Origin: Candidatus Omnitrophota bacterium
GTDB taxonomy: Bacteria; Omnitrophota; Gorgyraeia; Zapsychrales; Zapsychraceae
Direction: 5' to 3'
DNA length: 6,984 nucleotides
Assembly: GCA_020430005.1 (NCBI GenBank)
Contig: JAGQKQ010000093.1
Coordinates: 1-6,984 of the forward strand
Shown: in pieces, positions 1-4,748 of the stretch
Numbering within the stretch: the stretch's first letter is position 1
Layout of the letters: the number at the start of each line of letters is the position of its first letter
Position numbers and translations under genes: made by a program
The notes under the pieces: generated by a model
Seen by the model: only the letters and a program-made list of their open reading frames with translations
Told to the model about the DNA's origin: nothing
Databases searched by the model: none

Positions 1-93
1 TTTTATGATGATTCTATGGATATTGCCAATCGGATTGAAGATACTCTAAAGGAGATCAATGATGAAACTAAAGACGACCCTCAAAGCGCTTAA
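1..93 (+). CDS. rbfA: Ribosome-binding factor A, C-terminal end (partial)
   Basis: Frame 1 is open from the left edge to a TAA at 91-93, giving the last 30 codons of a gene. The fragment begins FYDDSMDIANRIEDTLKEI. It resembles the usual RbfA ending, in which a beta strand with an F-x-x-D-x-S motif is followed by a helix of the type RI-x-x-L-L-x-E-I. RbfA is a small KH-fold protein that binds the 30S subunit and helps mature 16S rRNA. The context supports the call, because rbfA commonly precedes nrnA, truB and ribF in bacteria. Only the tail is visible, so the identification rests on a short match plus gene order. The end overlaps the next gene by 32 nt. Confidence 0.72.
   Translation, partial: FYDDSMDIANRIEDTLKEINDETKDDPQSA
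49..54 (+). promoter_or_regulatory. Shine-Dalgarno site of nrnA inside rbfA
   Basis: AAGGAG lies within the last codons of rbfA. It is 4 nt from an ATG at 59 and 7 nt from the adjacent ATG at 62. The 7-nt spacing is nearer the usual optimum, so 62 is the preferred start. Its position inside rbfA suggests translational coupling. Confidence 0.7.
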
Positions 94-1024
94 AAAATAT
101 CACCGGTTCTTAATAAGCACGCATGTGAATCCGGATCCCGACGCGTTATGTTCGGAGTTGGCGGTCGCCGAATATCTTAAGTCCATTGGAAAAGAGGTTA
201 TGATCCTTAATGAGGAAGCCGTTCCCAGCCGATTTCATTTTCTTCCGGGGGTGAAGCAGATGAAAAGTCTCGACAATGCTCCGAAGACTTTAAAATATGA
301 TGTCGTACTCGTTGTCGATTGCGGAGATTTTAGCCGGATAGGACGTGTCTGTGATGTGCTCGATAAGACAAAGCCGGTTTTTAATATTGATCACCATATT
401 ACAAACGATCAGTTCGGACAATACAATCTTGTGGAGCCAAAGGCTTCCTCAACGGCTGAACTGCTTTTTGAACTTCTTGAGAAAGCGAAGGTTAAGTTAA
501 CCAAATCATTAGCCGTAAATTTATACACCGGAATTATGACGGATACAGGTTCATTCCGCTATGAAAACACAACAGCACGGACGCATGAGATTATCAGCCG
601 TTTGATGCAATTCGATATTCAACCGGATAAGTTGTATCGAACGCTTTATGAGTCCATTCCGTTAAAGGATATTGAAGCATTCACCCAGGTAATTAACAAT
701 TTTAGTTCTGTGGCTAATGGTAAAATTGCATGTCTGCATTTGAAGAAATCTCTGGTGGCCAAGTTTTCCGAAGATTTTGATTTGCGGGACGCGATTTTCA
801 AATTTTTACGTTCGGTACAGGGTATTGAAGTGATTGTTATCTTAACGGAAGTGAGCCGTAAAGAAACGCGTTTGAATTTCCGCTCAACAAACAAAGTCAA
901 TGTGGCAAAAATCGCAAGATATTTTAATGGAGGCGGTCATCGCAAGGCTAGTGGCGGGCGATTGGATGTAGGTCTTAAAAAGGCCAATGACATTGTCATT
1001 GCCAAAATAAAGAAAGAATTGTAA
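62..1024 (+). CDS. nrnA: DHH/DHHA1 phosphoesterase, NrnA-type oligoribonuclease / pAp phosphatase
   Basis: This is a 320-residue protein with the full DHH-DHHA1 architecture. Numbered from the upstream ATG at 59, motif I is H-x-N-P-D-P-D-A (H22, D26, D28), motif II is V-D-C-G-D (D87), the DHH signature is D111-H112-H113 and the fourth metal-binding region is T-D-T-G (D162). The DHHA1 domain ends with the substrate-binding GGGHRKASGG at 291-300. These residues bind the two Mn ions, so the enzyme looks intact. NrnA-family proteins degrade nano-RNAs of a few nucleotides and often dephosphorylate pAp; some relatives hydrolyse c-di-AMP or pApA, and sequence alone does not separate these activities. 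The length is normal for the family. ATG 62 is chosen on spacing to the AAGGAG at 49-54; ATG 59 is the alternative and adds one Met. The gene overlaps rbfA by 32 nt and truB by 1 nt (TAATG), so it is probably cotranscribed with both. Confidence 0.9.
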   Translation: MKLKTTLKALKKYHRFLISTHVNPDPDALCSELAVAEYLKSIGKEVMILNEEAVPSRFHFLPGVKQMKSLDNAPKTLKYDVVLVVDCGDFSRIGRVCDVLDKTKPVFNIDHHITNDQFGQYNLVEPKASSTAELLFELLEKAKVKLTKSLAVNLYTGIMTDTGSFRYENTTARTHEIISRLMQFDIQPDKLYRTLYESIPLKDIEAFTQVINNFSSVANGKIACLHLKKSLVAKFSEDFDLRDAIFKFLRSVQGIEVIVILTEVSRKETRLNFRSTNKVNVAKIARYFNGGGHRKASGGRLDVGLKKANDIVIAKIKKEL

Positions 1025-1686
1025 TGGAAGGTATTCTTGTTATCAACAAACCTGATGGAATGACGTCTCATGATGTCGTGGCCAAAATGCGTAAGAAGTT
1101 TAATATAAAAAAGGTTGGTCACGCGGGAACGTTGGACCCTTTGGCCACCGGTGTGCTGGTCATTCTCCTGGGAAAAGCCACGAAACTATTCGATGAATTT
1201 ATTGCCTTTGATAAAGCCTACAGGGCGACGATGATTTTGGGAACCATTACGGATACTGCGGATACCGAAGGGACTATTGTTAAGCAGCGTCCCTATCATG
1301 ATGTTTCCAAAAAAGATCTGGAGAAGGTTTTTCCCGATTTTACCGGTGATCTCGAACAAATTCCACCGATGTATTCTGCTGTTAAACATAAAGGGAAAAA
1401 GCTGTATGAATTAGCCCGTCAAGGCATCACGGTTGAACGGGAGCCCCGGCCGGTTACAATCCATCAACTAAAAATATTAAATGTTAATTTTCCCGAAGTG
1501 GAATTTTATATGGAATGTTCAAAAGGAACGTATGTGCGTCAACTGGCGGTCGATATCGGCGAACGATTAGGATGCGGTGCGTGTATTTCTCAAATCGAGC
1601 GGGTGAAGGTCGGGCATTATAACATCAAAGAAGCTGTTAATATTGAGGATGTCAATGAAAGTCATATACAATCTTGGCGAAAATAA
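1024..1686 (+). CDS. truB: tRNA pseudouridine(55) synthase TruB, short form
   Basis: This 220-residue protein converts U55 in the T-loop of tRNAs to pseudouridine. The catalytic motif GHAGTLDPLATGVL is at residues 32-45, with the nucleophilic aspartate at D38. The K-A-Y-R-A motif carrying the active-site tyrosine is at 64-68 (Y66). The conserved PPMYSAVKHKGKKLYELAR segment is at 114-132 and the SKGTYVRQLAVDIG segment at 156-169. The protein ends soon after the L-rRT-x-xG-like motif (here IERVKVG), so it lacks the C-terminal extension or PUA-like domain that takes E. coli and Bacillus TruB to about 300 residues. The catalytic core looks complete. The ATG overlaps the nrnA stop (TAATG), with only a weak purine-rich stretch upstream, which suggests coupled or re-initiating translation. 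The 3' end overlaps ribF by 32 nt. Confidence 0.95.
   Translation: MEGILVINKPDGMTSHDVVAKMRKKFNIKKVGHAGTLDPLATGVLVILLGKATKLFDEFIAFDKAYRATMILGTITDTADTEGTIVKQRPYHDVSKKDLEKVFPDFTGDLEQIPPMYSAVKHKGKKLYELARQGITVEREPRPVTIHQLKILNVNFPEVEFYMECSKGTYVRQLAVDIGERLGCGACISQIERVKVGHYNIKEAVNIEDVNESHIQSWRK
1644..1648 (+). promoter_or_regulatory. Shine-Dalgarno site of ribF inside truB
   Basis: TGAGG lies in the truB coding sequence, 6 nt before the ATG at 1655. This favours 1655 over the in-frame TTG at 1643 and the ATG at 1649. The TTG overlaps the site itself and the ATG 1649 follows it directly. Confidence 0.6.
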
Positions 1687-2599
1687 AGAAGCGTTTCGTA
1701 ATGCTGTTTTAGTGATTGGCGTTTTTGATGGTGTGCATATCGGACATCAGAAGCTGATCCAAAGCGCCCTTAAAAGGGCTGTCGAATTAAACGGGGAAGT
1801 TGTTGTCATGACGTTTTCACCGCATCCGGTGCATGTTCTACGTCCGGACGTGTATTTGCCGTTGATTGTTTCTTTAAGACACCGTCTGAAATTGATTGAA
1901 GATATGGGTGTGGAAAAATGTATTGTTATGGAATTCACAAAAGAATTTGCGCAGTTAACACCTCAGCAGTTTGTTAAAGATTTCCTTGTTCGATATATTC
2001 AACCGAAAGAAGTTTTTGTTGGCGATGATTTCCGTTTTGGCAAAAATCGCAGCGGGGCTTTAGAAGATTTTCAGAAAATCGGAGAGGTTTATGATATTAA
2101 AGTGAATGGTATCGGCTCGATTGGAAAAGATGAGAGTCAGAAGATTGGAAGTTCCATGATTCGTGATCTAATTTTTCAAGGGCGGCTGGATGAGGCCGCC
2201 GAACTTTTAGGAAGACCGGTATCCATTTATGAAAAAGTACAAAGTGGCGATGGTAGAGGAAAGCAGCTGGGTTTTCCAACGGCCAACTTTTATCCGAAGG
2301 TTCAGATTATACCTCCGGTAGGTGTTTACGCGGTCAACGTTGTCATTGAAGGAAAATTATATCGAGGAATGGCCAATATCGGGAAACGGCCTTCTTTTCA
2401 TGAAGAAAATGAGGGCGTGAATGTAGAGGTTCATATTTTTGATTTCAATGAAAACCTCTATGACCGTGAAATTCGTGTTCAATTTATCAAGAAAATCCGC
2501 GAAGAAAAAAAATTCGAATCCCCTCAATTCCTTATTGAGCAGCTCAAAAGTGATGAAAAGGTCAGTCGCGACTATTTTAGGAATTTTGCGCAAAAATAA
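1655..2599 (+). CDS. ribF: Bifunctional riboflavin kinase / FAD synthetase RibF
   Basis: This 314-residue cytoplasmic enzyme phosphorylates riboflavin to FMN and then adenylylates FMN to FAD. The N-terminal nucleotidyltransferase domain (about 1-180) has GVFDGVHIGHQ at 22-32, the family form of the HxGH adenylyl-transfer signature. It also has TFSPHP at 53-58, GDDFRFGKNRSG at 123-134 and the S-S-x-x-IR motif at 166-170. The C-terminal flavokinase domain (about 185-314) has GDGRGKQLGFPTAN at 198-211, with the P-T-A-N that binds Mg-ATP, then GVYAV at 223-227, NIGKRPSF at 241-248 and the conserved acidic residue in VEVHIFDF (E258). Length and domain order are normal. The start is set by the TGAGG at 1644-1648, and the gene overlaps truB by 32 nt. 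It is the last gene of this cluster. The rpsO gene that often follows ribF is not present. Confidence 0.95.
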   Translation: MKVIYNLGENKEAFRNAVLVIGVFDGVHIGHQKLIQSALKRAVELNGEVVVMTFSPHPVHVLRPDVYLPLIVSLRHRLKLIEDMGVEKCIVMEFTKEFAQLTPQQFVKDFLVRYIQPKEVFVGDDFRFGKNRSGALEDFQKIGEVYDIKVNGIGSIGKDESQKIGSSMIRDLIFQGRLDEAAELLGRPVSIYEKVQSGDGRGKQLGFPTANFYPKVQIIPPVGVYAVNVVIEGKLYRGMANIGKRPSFHEENEGVNVEVHIFDFNENLYDREIRVQFIKKIREEKKFESPQFLIEQLKSDEKVSRDYFRNFAQK

Positions 2600-2695
2600 G
2601 GACATACCCCATAGATTCACATTTTTATCTTCTTTTTTATCCTTTCGGAAAATTTGTGTGGTACCATATTTGGTGCTTTTGGCCATCCCTAGTAC
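2600..2695 (+). other. Non-coding start of the ribF-mraZ gap
   Basis: This AT-rich stretch carries no credible gene. It contains pyrimidine-rich tracts around 2620-2640 and a weak hairpin at 2660-2677, with 7 pairs of which two are wobbles and a UAUU loop. That hairpin is followed by only four U. I see no rRNA, tRNA or riboswitch pattern. Overlapping short open frames here are shadows of the ribF end. Confidence 0.5.
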
Positions 2696-2739
2696 AAATT
2701 GTTGTATGTTAATTATCTACAACGATTTATTTATTTTTT
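2696..2739 (+). terminator. Probable Rho-independent terminator of the rbfA-nrnA-truB-ribF operon
   Basis: An inverted repeat pairs 2696-2706 with 2718-2728. It has 11 pairs including one U-G wobble, with a perfect core of GTTGTA against TACAAC. The loop is 11 nt. A U-rich tail follows (TTTATTTATTTTTT, 2726-2739). The stem has only two G-C pairs, so it is weaker than a classical terminator. Its position after ribF and just before the mraZ promoter fits transcription ending here. Confidence 0.55.
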
Positions 2740-2743
2740 AGTG

Positions 2744-2772
2744 TTGACATTTCCCACAGGGATAGATAAAAT
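2744..2772 (+). promoter_or_regulatory. Sigma70-type promoter of the dcw operon (Pmra)
   Basis: TTGACA at 2744-2749 is a perfect -35 hexamer. A 17-nt spacer leads to TAAAAT at 2767-2772, which differs from TATAAT at one position. A start near 2779 would be expected, giving a leader of about 117 nt before mraZ. The promoter lies directly after the terminator and its -10 element touches the first of four repeated boxes, as expected for a promoter controlled by MraZ. Confidence 0.8.
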
Positions 2773-2810
2773 GTGAACAAATGTGGAGCGATGTGGAGAG
2801 GTGTGGTTTT
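2771..2810 (+). promoter_or_regulatory. Four tandem 10-bp MraZ boxes (putative operator)
   Basis: Four contiguous 10-bp units start at 2771, 2781, 2791 and 2801. Their cores are GTGAA (2773-2777), GTGGA (2783-2787), GTGGA (2793-2797) and GTGGT (2803-2807). Each core is preceded by AT or GT, giving a recurrent (A/G)TGTG(G/A). Units 2 and 3 share their first eight bases and unit 1 is the most divergent. Known MraZ operators are direct repeats with a G-rich TGGG or GTGG-type core at 10-bp period, upstream of mraZ. Here the array covers the end of the -10 element and the predicted start site, a position suited to repression. The binding protein is inferred, not demonstrated. Confidence 0.78.
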
Positions 2811-2896
2811 TTACATTTCTGAGCAAATGCTCTAATCTGAATGAAAGAAGATAGTTGCTGAATATTTTTCAGTGGATAACTTCTGGGTGCACGCAC
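2811..2896 (+). other. mraZ leader (5' UTR) with small hairpins
   Basis: This is the rest of the predicted leader. It holds GAGCA-AA-TGCTC at 2821-2832 and CTGAA-TATTT-TTCAG at 2858-2872, both short stems. No good Shine-Dalgarno sequence precedes the mraZ ATG; the nearest G-rich stretch is CTGGGTG at 2883-2889. I see no known riboswitch pattern. Confidence 0.4.
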
Positions 2897-3334
2897 ATGT
2901 TCTATGGGGAATACAAACACAGCATTGATAATAAGGGACGCCTTATTCTGCCCGCGAAATTTCGTGATGTTTGCAAAGAATACGCCATTGAGAAGTTTTT
3001 CCTAGCACGCGGACTTGACTCCTGTATTTTTATGTTTACTGAGGAGGAGTGGCGTGTTCAGGAACAAAAATTCAAAAACATGCCTTTTACCAAACAAGAG
3101 TCGAGAGTTTTTAACCGGCTCTTATTCGCCGGAGCCGATGATGTGGTTCCAGATAAACAAGGTCGATTTATTATTCCCGTCAATTTGAAGCAGCACGCGC
3201 AGATTAATCGCGATGTTATCATTTTGGGAGTTTCAAACCGTATAGAAATCTGGGATGCCCGGAGATGGGAAGATTTCTACAGTAATTCTTCCGCATCCTT
3301 TGAACAGACAGCCGAGAATATTATGAATTTATAG
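2897..3334 (+). CDS. mraZ: Transcriptional regulator MraZ
   Basis: This 145-residue protein has two MraZ/AbrB-like half-domains. The first begins MFYGEYKHSIDNKGRLILPAKF, in which D11-x-K13-G14-R15 is the conserved DxKGR DNA-binding loop. The second has FAGADDVVPDKQGRFIIP at 77-94, with D86-K87-Q88-G89-R90, and ends with the typical R-I-E-I-W-D at 105-110. MraZ forms ring-shaped oligomers that bind the direct repeats in front of its own operon; it represses in E. coli and activates in Mycoplasma. Four such repeats lie at 2771-2810. The start is the ATG giving MFYGEY, the near-universal N-terminus. An in-frame TTG at 2855 would add 14 residues with no family counterpart. The Shine-Dalgarno is weak. 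rsmH follows after 19 nt. Confidence 0.96.
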   Translation: MFYGEYKHSIDNKGRLILPAKFRDVCKEYAIEKFFLARGLDSCIFMFTEEEWRVQEQKFKNMPFTKQESRVFNRLLFAGADDVVPDKQGRFIIPVNLKQHAQINRDVIILGVSNRIEIWDARRWEDFYSNSSASFEQTAENIMNL

Positions 3335-3336
3335 TC

Positions 3337-3343
3337 GAGGGAG
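3337..3343 (+). promoter_or_regulatory. Shine-Dalgarno site of rsmH
   Basis: GAGGGAG sits just after the mraZ stop and 10 nt before the ATG at 3354. The spacing is slightly long, but no comparable site precedes the internal ATGs at 3381, 3387 or 3393, so 3354 is kept as the start. Confidence 0.5.
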
Positions 3344-3353
3344 AAGTGAGTTC

Positions 3354-4298
3354 ATGATCGGGCCAGCCGGAACGTTAACGATGGAAATGGATATGTTCAA
3401 CTCAAATAAAGATGCACATATTCCCGTGATGCTAAATGAGGTACTTACCTATCTGGCGTTGAAGTCAGGGGGCGTCTACGTTGACGGTACATTGGGGATG
3501 GGCGGACACAGCGAAGCGATTTTGGAACGTATCGGTTCATCCGGTCGTCTGATCGCCTTGGATCGTGACGCGCAGTCAATGGCGTTAGCCAAGGAGCGTT
3601 TAGACTGTTACAAGCAACACAGTACCTTTGTTCATGATAATTTTAAGAATATTGAGACCATTTTAAAAGATATAGGAGTTAATTATGTTGATGGAATACT
3701 TTTGGATCTTGGAATTTCGAGTTTTCAATTGGATAATCCGCAAAGGGGATTTAGTTTCCGAGAGGACGGCCCTTTAGATATGCGAATGGATCAGGAGAGC
3801 CACGTTTCCGCTTTTGATTTAGTGAACTCATTATCGGAAAAAGAACTCTCCTCGATCCTAAAAGATTATGGTGAAGAGCGATGGCATCACCGGATCGCGC
3901 GGTCTTTAGTTACGCAGCGCGTTCTGGAACCTATTCGCACAACCCAGGAACTTGAACGAATTGTTGTAAAATCTATGCCCTACGGGCGTAAACGAACACG
4001 TATACATCCGGCGACACGGACTTTCCAGGCCTTCCGGATTGCCGTGAACAGGGAATTAGATTCCCTCGAAGATGGTATTAAAAAATGCGCGAATTGTTTA
4101 AAGATGAATGGACGGCTGGTAATCATTTCCTTCCATTCGCTGGAGGACCGCATTGTTAAAAAAACATTTAAAGAGTGGGTTAAATCCGGAGCCTTTAAAG
4201 AATTGACAAAGAAACCGATTAGTCCCACAGAAGCAGAAACAAAAAATAATCCAAGGGCGAGGAGCGCCCGATTAAGAGCCGTGGAGAAAATTTTATGA
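3354..4298 (+). CDS. rsmH: 16S rRNA (cytosine(1402)-N4)-methyltransferase RsmH
   Basis: This 314-residue SAM-dependent enzyme (formerly MraW) methylates N4 of C1402 in the decoding centre of 16S rRNA. Visible motifs are HIPVMLNEV at 22-30, the SAM-binding DGTLGMGGHS at 44-53, and ALDRD at 68-72, whose acidic residue is expected to bind the SAM ribose. Next come LDLGISSFQLDNPQRGFSF at 117-135, HPATRTFQAFRIAVNREL at 218-235 and ISFHSLEDRIVK at 268-279. The C-terminal N-P-R-A-R-S-A-x-L-R signature is at 299-308. All are standard for RsmH and the length is typical. About 20 residues before HIPV exceed the shortest homologues; Met10, Met12 or Met14 could be the true start. It follows mraZ by 19 nt, and its TGA overlaps the ftsL ATG (ATGA), the classic dcw arrangement. 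Confidence 0.96.
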   Translation: MIGPAGTLTMEMDMFNSNKDAHIPVMLNEVLTYLALKSGGVYVDGTLGMGGHSEAILERIGSSGRLIALDRDAQSMALAKERLDCYKQHSTFVHDNFKNIETILKDIGVNYVDGILLDLGISSFQLDNPQRGFSFREDGPLDMRMDQESHVSAFDLVNSLSEKELSSILKDYGEERWHHRIARSLVTQRVLEPIRTTQELERIVVKSMPYGRKRTRIHPATRTFQAFRIAVNRELDSLEDGIKKCANCLKMNGRLVIISFHSLEDRIVKKTFKEWVKSGAFKELTKKPISPTEAETKNNPRARSARLRAVEKIL

Positions 4299-4678
4299 AA
4301 TTACCGACAATCATCAAAACAACATTCGTTGTGACTTCACTGGCTCTCGTATACATCCATCTCCAAATGCAGATCATTGATCTGGCCTACCAGGGAAAAG
4401 ACAAAGAACAGAAAATACGGCACCTTATTGAAGAAAATGGAAGTATCACATACTCCATTCTAACGTATAAGTCGGCGCATAATCTTGGTGTAAAGATGTT
4501 GGCTGAAAACTCCGACATGCGTTTTCTGGATTCGGATAGTATTGTTTCTATCACGGCCTCTGAGGACGTGTTTGAGCAACGGACGGCTAATCAGCAACCC
4601 GAACCGCCGAAGAAATCAAATTCTTTGTTGAGCTTTTTATCATTCGGATCACAGGCCGAGGCGAGACCACAGCCATAA
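4295..4678 (+). CDS. ftsL: FtsL-like cell division protein
   Basis: This 127-residue protein has a short cytoplasmic N-terminus and one predicted membrane helix at about 8-29. A polar, helix-prone segment follows (about 33-70) and contains L-x(7)-YSILTYKSAHNLGVKML. A proline- and serine-rich tail spans about 98-127. FtsL is a bitopic divisome protein that pairs with FtsB through a coiled coil, binds FtsQ and activates FtsWI septal synthesis. FtsL sequences are poorly conserved, so the call rests on topology, size, the K-S-A-H-N-L-G-like motif after the coiled coil, and position between rsmH and ftsI. A GGAG at 4283-4286 lies 8 nt before the ATG, inside rsmH, and the start overlaps the rsmH stop by ATGA. 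The C-terminal tail (PEPPKK, then SLLSFLSFGS) has no role I can name. Confidence 0.72.
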   Translation: MKLPTIIKTTFVVTSLALVYIHLQMQIIDLAYQGKDKEQKIRHLIEENGSITYSILTYKSAHNLGVKMLAENSDMRFLDSDSIVSITASEDVFEQRTANQQPEPPKKSNSLLSFLSFGSQAEARPQP

Positions 4679-4687
4679 CAGTGACCC

Positions 4688-4727
4688 AATTGAATTACAT
4701 TTAAGCAGAGTTCTGCGCATTTCAATT
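4688..4727 (+). repeat. Nested inverted repeat in the ftsL-ftsI gap
   Basis: The outer arms AATTGAA (4688-4694) and TTCAATT (4721-4727) are perfectly complementary. They enclose a second perfect repeat, GCAGA (4705-4709) and TCTGC (4712-4716). No U-tract follows the outer arm, so it does not look like a terminator. It ends 10 nt before the AGG (4738-4740) likely used by ftsI. Confidence 0.4.
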
Positions 4728-4748
4728 CTTAATTCTTAGGTAGAAAAC

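Noticed and set aside
2660..2680. Hairpin GGTACCA-TATT-TGGTGCT followed by four T as the ribF terminator
   Set aside because: Two of seven pairs are wobbles and the U-tract is only four long before GGCC. The stem at 2696-2728 with a longer U-rich tail is the better candidate.
2357..2686. Minus-strand open frame of 109 codons across the ribF end and the gap
   Set aside because: It is mostly antisense to the strongly supported flavokinase domain, has no recognisable motif, and its composition looks like a reverse-frame shadow.
2439..2741. Plus-strand open frame of 100 codons overlapping the ribF end
   Set aside because: It is out of frame with ribF, has low-complexity Lys/Ser/Phe content, and runs into the terminator stem. 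It shows no family resemblance.
2771..2810. CRISPR-like or satellite repeat
   Set aside because: The units are contiguous 10-mers without spacers, and the location directly before mraZ fits an MraZ operator.
2855..2896. In-frame TTG start adding 14 residues to MraZ
   Set aside because: MraZ proteins start at MFYGEY almost universally, and the added residues match nothing in the family.
4690..4735. Internal promoter for ftsI starting with TTGAAT at 4690
   Set aside because: At 16-18 nt spacing the downstream hexamer is GC-rich (around CTGCGC), so there is no credible -10.
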